Below are positions 19,905 to 27,703 of a stretch of 64,000 bases of DNA, piece after piece; positions within the stretch are counted from its first letter, which is position 1, and each line of letters begins with the position of its first letter. The position numbers were made by a program, and so were the translations under genes. The notes beneath the pieces are model-generated. The model made no database searches. It was not told the DNA's origin and saw only the letters and a list, made by a program, of their open reading frames with translations. The stretch is from Streptomyces ficellus (GTDB lineage Bacteria; Actinomycetota; Actinomycetes; Streptomycetales; Streptomycetaceae): the NCBI RefSeq assembly GCF_030406405.1, contig NZ_JAUEPL010000002.1:124001-188000 (forward strand), read 5' to 3'.

Positions 19905-20150
19905 GGACCCGGGCTTGGGCCGGCGTCTGGGGTGGGTCGTGGGCCTGGGTTTGGGCCGGGGCCCGGGTCGGGTCTGGGCTCGGGTCTGGGCTGGGGTCTG
20001 GGCCCGGGTCGGGATCTGGGCCCGGGTCGGGATCTGGGCCTGAGCCTGAGCCCGGGTCGGGATCTGGGCCTGAGCCTGAGCCCGGGTCGGGGTCTGGGCC
20101 GGGGTGTCGGTCTGGGTCTGGTGGGGTCTGAGCGTGGGTCTGGTCCGTGA
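19905..20150 (+). repeat. G-rich hexamer-based tandem array, potential G-quadruplex tract
   Basis: About 245 bp built from variants of GGGTCTG, GGGCCTG and GGGATCTG, with a clear 30-bp higher-order unit (CCCGGGTCGGGATCTGGGCC followed by TGAGCCTGAG) in two adjacent copies near 20020-20085. Runs of three or four G recur every 4-8 bases on the + strand, so RNA from the upstream DeoR gene could form G-quadruplexes. Translations in any frame are simple G/L/P repeats with no sign of coding. Confidence 0.8.
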
Positions 20151-20243
20151 CCTGGGCCGCCCGGCGTCCCGGCTGGAGCCGGAGTGGCTGGACCGCCGGC
20201 GTTCCCCCGGGCCGGAAGACGTCCTGCCGGTTACGATCGGCGG

Positions 20244-20687
20244 ATGGCGGTCTTCCGGATCGAGCGCGGTACCTCCCTGCCGGTGGCCGAGGCGTGGCGG
20301 CGGGTCACCGACTGGCCGGCTCACGCGGCGGGGGTGCCGCTGACGCGGATCGTGGTGCCGATGCCGGGGCCCACGCGCGCGGGGACGCGGTTCACGGCAC
20401 GTACCGGAATCGGTCCGCTCGGGTTCGACGACCCGATGGAGGTGGTCCGCTGGGAGCCGCCGGTACCGGGCGGCCGGGCGGCGGGTTCGTGCCGGCTGGA
20501 GAAGCGCGGCCGGTTGGTGCGCGGCTGGGCCGAGATCGAGGTGCGCGAGGCCGTGGGCGGAGCGCTGGTGACGTGGACGGAGGAGTTGCGTGTACGGGGG
20601 CTGCCGCGGGTGTGTGACGCGCTGCTGGCGCGCGCCGGGCGGCGGGTTTTCGGCCGGGCCCTGACCGTTCTGACGGCGGACAACTGA
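20244..20687 (+). CDS. SRPBCC family protein
   Basis: 147 residues with the START/polyketide-cyclase (SRPBCC) pattern: MAVFRIERGTSLPVAEAWRR, an amphipathic helix WRRVTDWPAHAAGVPLTR, central strands (GTRFTARTGIGPLGFDDPME) and a long C-terminal helix (RVCDALLARAGRRVFGRALT). The fold binds hydrophobic ligands in a cavity; the ligand is unknown. It is followed after 63 bp by a second SRPBCC gene, so the pair probably arose by duplication or works together. Confidence 0.78.
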   Translation: MAVFRIERGTSLPVAEAWRRVTDWPAHAAGVPLTRIVVPMPGPTRAGTRFTARTGIGPLGFDDPMEVVRWEPPVPGGRAAGSCRLEKRGRLVRGWAEIEVREAVGGALVTWTEELRVRGLPRVCDALLARAGRRVFGRALTVLTADN

Positions 20688-20750
20688 CGGTTCCCCAGCT
20701 AAGGTGTGGGGCCCTGGCGCCACCCCCTCGTCACCTGGAGGTACGGTCCC

Positions 20751-21242
20751 ATGGCAGCACGCAGACTCCGCCCGGTTCGGCTCGATTTCCTCCAATCCGC
20801 TCCCCTGCGGCTGGTCTTCGACGCGGAAGTGGTCGCCCCACCCTCGGCCGTGTACCGGGCGCTCGCCGACGAAGTGTCCGACACTCCTTCCTGGTTCACC
20901 GCCGTCACGGCGGCCCGGCCCATCGCCGGGGGCGCGGGCCGGGAGATACGGCTGCGCGGCGGTGTCGTGTTCCAGGAGCGGGTCATGGTCACGGACCCCG
21001 CGCGGCGGTACGTGTACCGGGTGGAGGAGACCAACGCCCCCGGCGCGCGCGCCCTGATGGAGGAGTGGCTGCTGACCCCCGCGGCCCGGGGCACCGGCAC
21101 CCGGGTGCGGTGGACGATGGCGGCCGAGGGGACGGCGCTGTTCCGGTTGACGGTGCGGCTGACGGGAAGCCGGGTGGGGCGCTCGTTCCAGGACGCGATG
21201 CGCAACCTCGACCGCAAGCTCGCCTCGTCCCCGGCCCCGTAA
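20751..21242 (+). CDS. SRPBCC family protein
   Basis: 163 residues: AEVVAPPSAVYRALADEVSD, SWFTAVTAARPIAGGAGREI, VRWTMAAEGTALFRLTVRL and a terminal helix RSFQDAMRNLDRKLAS, the usual layout of the polyketide cyclase/dehydrase (SRPBCC) superfamily. A strong GGAGG ribosome site precedes the ATG at 20751. It resembles its upstream neighbour in fold but only weakly in sequence. Possible lipid or aromatic ligand; no function assigned. Confidence 0.8.
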   Translation: MAARRLRPVRLDFLQSAPLRLVFDAEVVAPPSAVYRALADEVSDTPSWFTAVTAARPIAGGAGREIRLRGGVVFQERVMVTDPARRYVYRVEETNAPGARALMEEWLLTPAARGTGTRVRWTMAAEGTALFRLTVRLTGSRVGRSFQDAMRNLDRKLASSPAP

Positions 21243-21282
21243 CCGCTCGTCCTGACGCCGGCTCAGCGCGGCAGCAGCCTCA

Positions 21283-22581
21283 TCAGGCCGGGTCGGGCCA
21301 GACGCCGCTGCCGAGGAACTCGTCGATCGCCGCGCTGTACGGGGCGATGTCCAGGCCCTGTTCGGCCAACCAGGCATCGGAGTAGTACTTGTCGAGATAA
21401 CGGTCGCCGGGGTCGCAGATCAGTGTGACGACACTGCCCGTGCGGCCCTCCCCCACCATCTCGGCGACGATCTTCAGCGCGCTCCACAGGCCGGTGCCGG
21501 TCGAGCCGCCCGCCTTGCGCCCGATGGCGTTCTCCAGGGCACGTACGGCGGCGATGCTCGCCGCGTCGGGCACCTTCATCATGCGGTCGATGGCACCCGG
21601 CACGAAGCTGGGCTCCATACGGGGGCGGCCGATGCCCTCGATGCGGGATCCGCAGTCGCTGGCGGCGTGCGCGTCGCCGGTGGTCCAGCCCTCGAAGAAG
21701 CAGGAGTTCTCGGGGTCGGGGACGCAGAGGCGGGTGTCGTACTGCATGTAGTGGACGTAGCGGGCGATGGTCGCCGACGTACCGCCCGTGCCGGCCGTGG
21801 CGACGATCCAGGCCGGTTCCGGGTAGCGCTCCAGCCGCAGTTGCTGGTAGATCGATTCGGCGATGTTGTTGTTGCCGCGCCAGTCGGTTGCCCGCTCGGC
21901 GTACGTGAACTGGTCCATGTAGTGGCCGCCGGTGGCGACGGCGAGGGCGGCGGACTCCTCGTACATCTTGCGGGAGTCGTCCACGAAGTGGCACTGTCCG
22001 CCATGGAATTCGATGAGCCGGATCTTCTCGGCGCTCGTCGTGCGCGGCATGACCGCGATGAACGGCACGCCGATGAGGCCGGCGAAGTACGCCTCGGAGA
22101 CGGCCGTCGAGCCGCTGGACGCCTCGATGACGGGCTTGCCAGGCCGGATCCAGCCGTTGCACAGGCCGTAGAGGAAGAGTGAACGCGCCAGGCGGTGCTT
22201 GAGGCTGCCGGTGGGGTGGGTCGACTCGTCCTTGAGGTAGAGGTCGATACCCCACTGCTCGGGCAGCGGGAAGCGCAGCAGGTGGGTGTCGGCGGACCGG
22301 TTGGCGTCGGCCTGGACCTTGCGTACGGCCTCCTTCAGCCAGGCCCGGTACTCGACGTCGCTGCGGTCGACGTCGATGGTCGCGGCCGGCTCGCCGGTCC
22401 CGGCCGGCGGCGCGTGCGCCGCCCGCGCGGCGTGCTCGCTCCCCGTGCGCCCCGTGCGCTCCGTGCGCTCTGCCTGCTGTGTTGGCCCTGTTCGCGCCGC
22501 GTGCTGTGGCTGCTCTGCCTGCTCTGTCTGCTCAGCCCGCGCTGCTTGCGCTGCCTGTCCTGTCGGCTCGACGGTGCTCAC
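21283..22581 (-). CDS. cds1: PLP-dependent L-cysteine desulfhydrase (Cds1-like)
   Basis: 432 residues. The family core (from about residue 70) closely follows mycobacterial Cds1: [19 protein letters not shown] lysine K128 in [19 protein letters not shown], phosphate loop [52 protein letters not shown] and [17 protein letters not shown]. Cds1 degrades cysteine to H2S, pyruvate and ammonia and adjusts cysteine and redox balance. GTG 22581 follows AGGACGAGGAG. The first 65 residues are an Ala/Gln/Glu/Thr low-complexity extension encoded by imperfect short repeats, which looks like an expansion relative to the family. Confidence 0.85.
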   Translation of the reverse strand: MSTVEPTGQAAQAARAEQTEQAEQPQHAARTGPTQQAERTERTGRTGSEHAARAAHAPPAGTGEPAATIDVDRSDVEYRAWLKEAVRKVQADANRSADTHLLRFPLPEQWGIDLYLKDESTHPTGSLKHRLARSLFLYGLCNGWIRPGKPVIEASSGSTAVSEAYFAGLIGVPFIAVMPRTTSAEKIRLIEFHGGQCHFVDDSRKMYEESAALAVATGGHYMDQFTYAERATDWRGNNNIAESIYQQLRLERYPEPAWIVATAGTGGTSATIARYVHYMQYDTRLCVPDPENSCFFEGWTTGDAHAASDCGSRIEGIGRPRMEPSFVPGAIDRMMKVPDAASIAAVRALENAIGRKAGGSTGTGLWSALKIVAEMVGEGRTGSVVTLICDPGDRYLDKYYSDAWLAEQGLDIAPYSAAIDEFLGSGVWPDPA

Positions 22582-22664
22582 GCGCCACTCCTCGTCCTTG
22601 TGCTGCGCCCGGTGACCCCACCCCGAACATACCTCTCTCACCTGGGCAAACGATGTCTTTGATG

Positions 22665-22729
22665 CCCTATAGGGAATGCTTGCAGGGGGCCAGGCGCGCC
22701 CGAGGGACACCCCCGGGCCGGCCCGGGGG
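22665..22729. promoter_or_regulatory. Two perfect palindromes upstream of the cysteine desulfhydrase gene
   Basis: CCCTATAGGG (22665-22674) is a perfect 10-bp palindrome whose TATAGG half could serve as a leftward -10 element. A second perfect palindrome of 20 bp (22710-22729, CCCCCGGGCC and its complement) lies 36 bp further out. Both lie between divergent genes (cds1 and the gene at 22816), where an operator would be expected. No regulator can be named. Confidence 0.45.
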
Positions 22730-22815
22730 CGCATGCACTCACGCGCCCTGGTGCAGAGGCGCGTAGTTGTGCAGACTGACCGGCAGGAATCTGTGCGAAG
22801 GGGGCAAGGTACGCC

Positions 22816-23145
22816 ATGGCTGAGTCTGATTTCAGCGCGACCGGCGTAAGGATCGAACAGTGGCCGCGTTCGCTGACCCGGGCGGGCGAGGTCCTGCTCA
22901 AGGACGGCCGACTGGCGCTCCTCACCAGCTACGGACGGGTGATCGACAGTGCGCCGGTGCGGGCGGTCAGGGCGAGCAGGCCCTGGTTCGCGGGGCGTGA
23001 GGAGGACACCATGGTGGCGACCCTCAACGGCACGCGGTACCGGCTGACCATGGGGCAGCGCGGCCGGGGCGCGAGCGGCGCGGAGCCGGCGCTGGCGGGC
23101 CGTTTGCTGGAGGCCGTTCGCCGCGCGGGCGGCCGCAGGGACTGA
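22816..23145 (+). CDS. Conserved hypothetical protein
   Basis: 109 residues, [20 protein letters not shown] then [20 protein letters not shown]; no membrane helix or signal peptide. A GAAGGGGGCAAGG ribosome site precedes the ATG. It has coding-type third-position GC and is soluble and slightly basic. I do not recognise a domain. Its last codons and stop are duplicated in the downstream repeat. Confidence 0.75.
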   Translation: MAESDFSATGVRIEQWPRSLTRAGEVLLKDGRLALLTSYGRVIDSAPVRAVRASRPWFAGREEDTMVATLNGTRYRLTMGQRGRGASGAEPALAGRLLEAVRRAGGRRD

Positions 23146-23185
23146 AACAGGCCGCAGGGACTGAACTGAAGTGACGGCAGGGACT
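23131..23185 (+). repeat. Short repeat duplicating a gene's last codons and stop
   Basis: GGCCGCAGGGACTGAA occurs at 23131-23146 and again at 23150-23165 (period 19), with a third partial copy GGCAGGGACT at 23176-23185. The first copy contains the end (G-R-R-D) and TGA stop of the preceding gene. Confidence 0.8.
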
Positions 23186-23364
23186 CACGGGTAACCGTTC
23201 GCGGCGAGTTGCGAAGCGGTCACCCGTGGTCCACGCTGGACTGACATCACTACCCAGGGTGCACCGGCGGTGACGCTGAGATCCAGCCCGCCGGGCCAAC
23301 AGCCAGCCAACCACTGGATCCGATCTCCGTCTTCTTCCGGACCTCATTTCGGGGAGTCGCAGCC

Positions 23365-23907
23365 GTGATCAGCCAGGCAAGCAGGCAGTGCACGGTAGAG
23401 CTCCAAGCCCTGCCGTCGCGGATCGGTCAGGTCCGCAGAATCGTTTCAGCGCAACTGCGCTACTGGAATCTCGATTGTCTGATCGAGAAGGCCGCTCTCG
23501 GTGTCACCGAGTTGCTGACAAACGTCCACCAGCACGCCCAGCCCGACAAGGTGTGCACCGTCGAGATCGAGCTCCTGCTCGACCGGCTGACGATCTCGGT
23601 CCACGACCACGACCCACGCCTCCCGACGGTCAACAGGTCCGATCCGCTGGCGACTTCCGGGCGCGGTCTCGCGCTGATAGAGGCCTTCAGCGAGAGTTGG
23701 GGCGCCAGGCCGCAGGGCGAGTCGGGCAAGGTCGTGTGGTTCACCCTTCCGGCGCCTTCGTCCACGCCCATGCCGATACCGCCTCTTCCGGTGTACGGGG
23801 CGGCCACCAGCGGTCCGTTCACGGGCGCGGTGCCCTTCGGGGACAGCGCGGACGCGGCGGACGCGGTGCGCGGACGCGCCACCGTCCGGCCGGCCGTCGC
23901 GAGCTGA
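23365..23907 (+). CDS. RsbW-like ATP-binding protein (anti-sigma factor/histidine-kinase fold)
   Basis: 180 residues. HATPase fold: N-box in GVTELLTNVHQHAQPD (about residues 46-61), a G1-like VHDHDPRLPTVN, and G2-like SGRGLALIEAFSESWG. Streptomyces carry dozens of these stand-alone ATPases, some of which bind sigma factors or anti-anti-sigma proteins; the target of this one is unknown. The G1 box reads HDHDPRLP rather than DxGxG, common in this subgroup. The C-terminal 50 residues are a Pro-rich, probably disordered tail. GTG 23365 follows TTTCGGGGAG. Confidence 0.85.
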   Translation: MISQASRQCTVELQALPSRIGQVRRIVSAQLRYWNLDCLIEKAALGVTELLTNVHQHAQPDKVCTVEIELLLDRLTISVHDHDPRLPTVNRSDPLATSGRGLALIEAFSESWGARPQGESGKVVWFTLPAPSSTPMPIPPLPVYGAATSGPFTGAVPFGDSADAADAVRGRATVRPAVAS

Positions 23908-23925
23908 CGCGCCGGTACCACCCCA

Positions 23926-23975
23926 GGCACCGCGTTCCGCTACCCGGCACCGCGTCCCGGCAACCAGCACCGCGT
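23926..23975. repeat. 20-bp tandem repeat, about 2.5 copies
   Basis: The core RGCACCGCGT begins at 23926, 23946 and 23966, an exact period of 20. It lies between the convergent RsbW-like gene and methyltransferase gene in otherwise featureless, GC-rich sequence. Confidence 0.7.
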
Positions 23976-24131
23976 CACCGCCCCGCCGGCGGGGGGACGG
24001 GGCGGCGACGGGGTCAGGAGCGGCGGTCAGGCGGCGGCGCGGGGGTCGGGTGCCCTCGTCGTCGTACACACGACAGCAGTGCACGTACGACGCGGGGAGC
24101 ACGGCGCCGCGGCTGAGGGCGGGGGCGCGCG

Positions 24132-24914
24132 TCAGGCCACCGGGACGAGCGTCAGGTAGGCGATGCCGAGCACGCGGCGGTAGCCGTTCAGCCACGTGCC
24201 GCGCTGGCGGTCGACACGCTCGCGGACCTCGGCGGCCGACGGGTGCGAGGGGTGGGCTGCGAGCCACAGTTCGGTGTCCTCGCGGTAGCCGGACTCGAAC
24301 TCCTCCCACTCGTCCTCGCTCGCCGTCTCGATCCGCGCGGGGCGCAGGCCCGCCTCGACGGCCAGGTCGACCAGGCCGCCGAGCACCGGATGGTCACCGG
24401 CCCGCGCGCCCGGCCACATGGCGGCCAGCTCGCCGGGGGACGGCGTGCGCTGCCAGAAGCCCTCGCCCAGCAGCACCCGGCCACCGGGGGCCACCAGGCG
24501 CCGCAGTTCACGGAGGACCGAGGCCGGGTCGTACGGCGCCGCCGGATCGGACAGCGCCTGGCCCGCGCCCAGGCACAGCACGACGTCGGCCGGGCCGCGC
24601 GCCGTGCTGTGCGCCGACTCCTCGACGAACTCCGCCCGCCCAGCCAGGCCCCGCGCCTCGGCCAGCTCGCGCCCACGGGCCAGGTCCTCGCCGTTCACGT
24701 CGATCCCGGTGCCGGTCGTACCGGGTACGGCCGCGAGGAGGCGCAGCATGAACTCGCCCCAGCCGCAGCCGATGTCCAGGACGGTGGCCGGACGGGTGGC
24801 GGCGAGCCGCTCGACGAACCGGTCGGCGCGCGCCTCGGACAGCGGCCCATGGAAAGCCAGGCGGCGGAGGCGGGGCGGGAGACCGGGGGCGGGGGCGGCG
24901 TGCGGGCGGGTCAT
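24132..24914 (-). CDS. SAM-dependent methyltransferase (class I)
   Basis: 260 residues with the Rossmann methyltransferase motifs: motif I ATVLDIGCGWGEFMLRLL (about residues 43-60), post-I GTGIDVNGEDLARG, motif II ADVVLCLGAGQALSDPAAPY and motif III LRRLVAPGGRVLLGEGFWQR. The tail VDRQRGTWLNGYRRVLGIAY is seen in small-molecule methyltransferases of unknown substrate. ATG 24914 has no strong ribosome site. Transcribed in the same direction as the ROK regulator upstream, but separated from it by the 21-bp repeat array. Confidence 0.87.
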   Translation of the reverse strand: MTRPHAAPAPGLPPRLRRLAFHGPLSEARADRFVERLAATRPATVLDIGCGWGEFMLRLLAAVPGTTGTGIDVNGEDLARGRELAEARGLAGRAEFVEESAHSTARGPADVVLCLGAGQALSDPAAPYDPASVLRELRRLVAPGGRVLLGEGFWQRTPSPGELAAMWPGARAGDHPVLGGLVDLAVEAGLRPARIETASEDEWEEFESGYREDTELWLAAHPSHPSAAEVRERVDRQRGTWLNGYRRVLGIAYLTLVPVA

Positions 24915-24966
24915 GCGGCCGGACAGTACATGCAGCTCACCTGCCACGGCATCCGGATTTCCCGGC

Positions 24967-25131
24967 CGTTCACCGCCCCACGCGCCAGGTCCACCACCCC
25001 AGGCGGCACGTTCGCCGCCCGTACGGCACGTCCACCGCCCCACGCGCCACGTCCACCGCCGCACGCGGCACGTCCACCGCCGCACGCGGCACGTCCACCG
25101 CCCGTACGGAGCGTTCGCCGCCCTACGCGGC
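24967..25131. repeat. Tandem array of 20-21 bp units, about eight copies
   Basis: Units of the form CGTCCACCGCCGCACGCGGCA start at 24967, 24988, 25009, 25029, 25050, 25071, 25092 and 25112. The copies at 25050 and 25071 are identical; outer copies are more diverged. The last unit overlaps the final codons and stop (25123-25125) of the ROK regulator gene. Confidence 0.9.
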
Positions 25132-26349
25132 CTGTCTGCCGAGGGCGGCGAGAGGGTCGTCCAGCACCGGCTGCCAGGCCAACTCGGCCGCTCCCACGAG
25201 GCTGTTGTGGTCCAGGGTGCAGCCCAGGATCGGTACGCTGCCGCTCCGGCCCCACAGGCTGCGGTCGGCGACCACCGCGCGCAGCCGCTCCGGGTCGGCG
25301 GCGAGCAGTTCGCGGTGGAGCCCGCCGAGGATGATGCGGTCCGGGTTGAGGATGTTGACCAGCCCGGCCAGGCCCAGGCCGAGGCGGTCGATGAGCTGCT
25401 CGGTGGCCGCGCGTACGCCCGGGTCGTCGGCCGCCGTACGGAGCAGGTCGCGGCACTGCTGGAGCAGGGACACCTCGGGGCCCGGCTCCCGCCCCGCGGC
25501 GGTGAGGAAGGCGAGCGGGTCGGCCTCGACGTCGAGGCAGCCGCGGCTGCCGCAGTGGCAGGGGCGGCCCTCCGGGTTGACGGTGAGGTGGCCGACTTCC
25601 AGGGCGAGCCCCGAACTGCCGGTGTGCAGCCGCCCGTCGAGGACGAGGGCGCCGCCGACACCGCGGTGGCCCGTGGCGACGCAGAGCAGGTGCTGGGCGC
25701 CGCGGCCGGCGCCGTGCCGGTGTTCGGCGAGGGCGGCGAGGTTCACGTCGTTGCCGGTGAAGGCGGGCCCGGCGATGCCCGCGGCCCCTACCAGCTCGGC
25801 GAAGATGTCGCGTACGGGCGCCCCGGCCGGCCAGGCGACGTGGAGCGGGTTGAGGGCGGTGCCGTCCGGTTCGGCGACGGCGGACGGGACGGCGAGGCCG
25901 GCCCCCACGCAGCGCCGCCCGGTCTCCCGCAGCAGCGCCGCGCCCGCCTCGACCACCGCTTGGAGGACCTGCGCGGGGTCGGCGGAGACGGTCACGCAGC
26001 CGGGCGCGGTGGCCACGATGCGGCCGCCGAGGCCGACGAGGGCGGCGCGGAAGCCGTCGGCGTGGATCTGGGCGGCGAGGGCGACGGGGCCGTTGTCGTC
26101 GATGGTGAGCCGGTGCGAGGGGCGGCCCTGGGAGCCCGCGGCGGCGCCGGGGCGGGAGTCGACGCGGATGAGGCCGAGGGCTTCCAGTTCGGCGGCGACG
26201 GCGCCCGCGGTGGCGCGGGTGACGCCCAGCTCGGCGGTGAGAACGGCACGGGTGGGGGCGCGGCCGGTGTGCACCAGTTCCAGCGCGGGGCCGAGCGCGC
26301 TGCGGCCCCTGTCCGGCCGGGGTCGGGTCGTGGTTGCCTTGCCGTTCAT
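25123..26349 (-). CDS. ROK family transcriptional regulator (NagC/XylR-like)
   Basis: 408 residues: an N-terminal winged helix-turn-helix (GRAPTRAVLTAELGVTRATA) and a ROK sugar-kinase-like domain with the zinc motif CHCGSRGCLDVEA and ENxxH-like elements (LALEVGHLTVNPEGRPCHC). The kinase ATP site is weak, as in repressors of this family that bind sugars or sugar phosphates to release operators. I place the start at ATG 26349 (MNGKATTTRPRPD), after GGAGACTCG; a longer in-frame upstream extension is not coding-like. No sugar operon is adjacent, so targets are unknown. Confidence 0.88.
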   Translation of the reverse strand: MNGKATTTRPRPDRGRSALGPALELVHTGRAPTRAVLTAELGVTRATAGAVAAELEALGLIRVDSRPGAAAGSQGRPSHRLTIDDNGPVALAAQIHADGFRAALVGLGGRIVATAPGCVTVSADPAQVLQAVVEAGAALLRETGRRCVGAGLAVPSAVAEPDGTALNPLHVAWPAGAPVRDIFAELVGAAGIAGPAFTGNDVNLAALAEHRHGAGRGAQHLLCVATGHRGVGGALVLDGRLHTGSSGLALEVGHLTVNPEGRPCHCGSRGCLDVEADPLAFLTAAGREPGPEVSLLQQCRDLLRTAADDPGVRAATEQLIDRLGLGLAGLVNILNPDRIILGGLHRELLAADPERLRAVVADRSLWGRSGSVPILGCTLDHNSLVGAAELAWQPVLDDPLAALGRQAA

Positions 26350-26497
26350 GGGGGCGAGTCTCCCATGATCCAGCGGGTCGGCGGAGCGGACGGAGCGAGG
26401 GTGCAGTTTCGGCCGGTCGTGGACGGGTACTGCGGGCGGCAGCGGCAGCGCGTACGGGAGGTCCGGTTCGCGTACGGGAGGTTCCGCGGGAGGTTCC

Positions 26498-27163
26498 ATG
26501 TCACGGCCCGACAGCGAGACGACGGTACGGACCTTGCTCGACAGGGAAGGGCGTACATACGCGGAGCAGGCCGGGATCCGGCTGAAGGACACCCCGCAGC
26601 CGCTCTACCAGCTGCTGGTCCTGGCGCACCTGCTCAGTGCCCGGATCCGGGCCGACACGGCGGTCGCGGCGGCCCGGGCGCTGTTCGGCGCCGGTATGCG
26701 AGACGCCCGGCACATGCGCGACGCCACCTGGCAGCAGCGGGTGGACGCGCTCGGCGAGGGCGGCTACCGGCGTTACGACGAGCGGACGGCGACCCAGCTC
26801 GGCAAGGCCGCGGAGCTCGTACTCGACGCGTACGGCGGTGATCTGCGCCGGCTGCGCGAGAAGGCGGGCGGTGACGTGGACGAGATGCGGGCGCTGCTCC
26901 AGGAGGTGCCGGGGATCGGCCCGGCCGGAGCGGACATCTTCCTGCGGGAGGCACAGGGCGTCTGGCCCGAGGTGGCGCCGTACCTGGACGACAAGACGCT
27001 GGAGGGAGCGAAACGGCTGGGTCTTCCGGCGGATCCGGCCAAGCTGGCCGGTCTGGCCGGGAAGGACCAGTTGCCCGCGCTCGCGGCCGCGCTGGTGCGC
27101 GCCTCGCTCGACAAGCACGTCGTCGACGACGTCCGTGAGGTGGTCGGCGAAAAGGTCCATTGA
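26498..27163 (+). CDS. Helix-hairpin-helix (endonuclease III-like) protein
   Basis: 221 residues. The helix-hairpin-helix LLQEVPGIGPAGADIFLRE (about residues 129-147) follows a helical segment LYQLLVLAHLLSARIRADTA like that of HhH-GPD glycosylases. It lacks the C-terminal 4Fe-4S cysteines of Nth and I see no obvious catalytic Asp/Lys pair, so glycosylase activity is doubtful. A role in DNA binding or repair is inferred from fold only. ATG 26498 follows GGGAGGTTCC. The 3' end, including the stop, is repeated in the array that runs to the next gene. Confidence 0.8.
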   Translation: MSRPDSETTVRTLLDREGRTYAEQAGIRLKDTPQPLYQLLVLAHLLSARIRADTAVAAARALFGAGMRDARHMRDATWQQRVDALGEGGYRRYDERTATQLGKAAELVLDAYGGDLRRLREKAGGDVDEMRALLQEVPGIGPAGADIFLREAQGVWPEVAPYLDDKTLEGAKRLGLPADPAKLAGLAGKDQLPALAAALVRASLDKHVVDDVREVVGEKVH

Positions 27164-27261
27164 GACACGTCCATTGAGGTAGGCCCATGGAGGCACACCG
27201 TTGAGCACGTCGCTGAGACACGTCGCTGAGACACGTGCATCGGACACGTCCATCGAGACAC
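27155..27261 (+). repeat. Tandem array of 12-14 bp units running from a stop codon to the next ribosome site
   Basis: About eight units related to GTCCATTGAGACAC begin at 27155, 27169, 27183, 27197, 27209, 27222, 27235 and 27248. The first unit contains the last two codons and the TGA stop of the upstream gene; the last ends at the AGGGAGGTT ribosome site of the next gene. Two adjacent 13-bp units (GTCGCTGAGACAC) are identical. Confidence 0.85.
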
Positions 27262-27274
27262 AGGGAGGTTCCGG

Positions 27275-27628
27275 ATGAGCACCCCCGACCGCGGCGAACT
27301 GCCGCTGCCCGACTACGACCAGCTGCCCGTCGGCACGCTGGAGCACCGCATCCGGTCGCTCGGCACCGAGGAGCTGAACCAGTTGCTGCACTACGAGCAC
27401 ACGCACGCCGACCGCGCCATGGTCGTCCAGGTCCTGACCTCCCGGAAGCGGCAGCTGGAGGCCGGAGCCACCCCGTCGGGCGGCGACCCGAACGCGTTCC
27501 GGCCGGAAACCGCCCACCAGGGCCACGGCGGCTCGCGGGTCTCCCCGGCCACGTCCCCGCAGCCTCTGAGCCCGCCGCCGCACGGCACGCCGGACCAGCC
27601 GGGCAAGCCGAAGGGCAACCGCCCGTAA
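27275..27628 (+). CDS. Small conserved actinobacterial protein
   Basis: 117 residues. The conserved part is the first 65 residues: LPLPDYDQLPVGTLEHRIRS, LGTEELNQLLHYEHTHADRA and MVVQVLTSRKRQLEAGATPS, an acidic helical module also found in lipid-droplet-type and other small actinobacterial proteins of unknown role. The tail is Pro/Gly-rich and disordered. Strong GGGAGGTTCC ribosome site, the same string as upstream of the HhH gene. Confidence 0.8.
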   Translation: MSTPDRGELPLPDYDQLPVGTLEHRIRSLGTEELNQLLHYEHTHADRAMVVQVLTSRKRQLEAGATPSGGDPNAFRPETAHQGHGGSRVSPATSPQPLSPPPHGTPDQPGKPKGNRP

Positions 27629-27666
27629 GACGCGCGGGGTGAATCCGAGCGCGGCCGTCCTGATGG

Positions 27667-27703
27667 TTGAACGGTGCCCATTCCGACCCCTATCCTGAGT
27701 TTG
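27667..27703 (+). promoter_or_regulatory. Promoter for a leaderless MFS gene
   Basis: TTGAAC (27667-27672), an 18-bp spacer and TATCCT (27691-27696), followed by the GTG start seven bases later at 27703. Transcription would begin at or next to the start codon, which has no ribosome binding site. Confidence 0.55.

Noticed and set aside
18240..21377. 1045-codon leftward open frame
   Set aside because: It crosses the DeoR, G-rich repeat and SRPBCC genes on the other strand and overlaps the membrane hydrolase gene out of frame; composition is Pro/Arg/Thr noise.
24967..25131. CRISPR array
   Set aside because: Units are adjacent with no unique spacers of constant length and there are no cas genes; the same holds for the other arrays.
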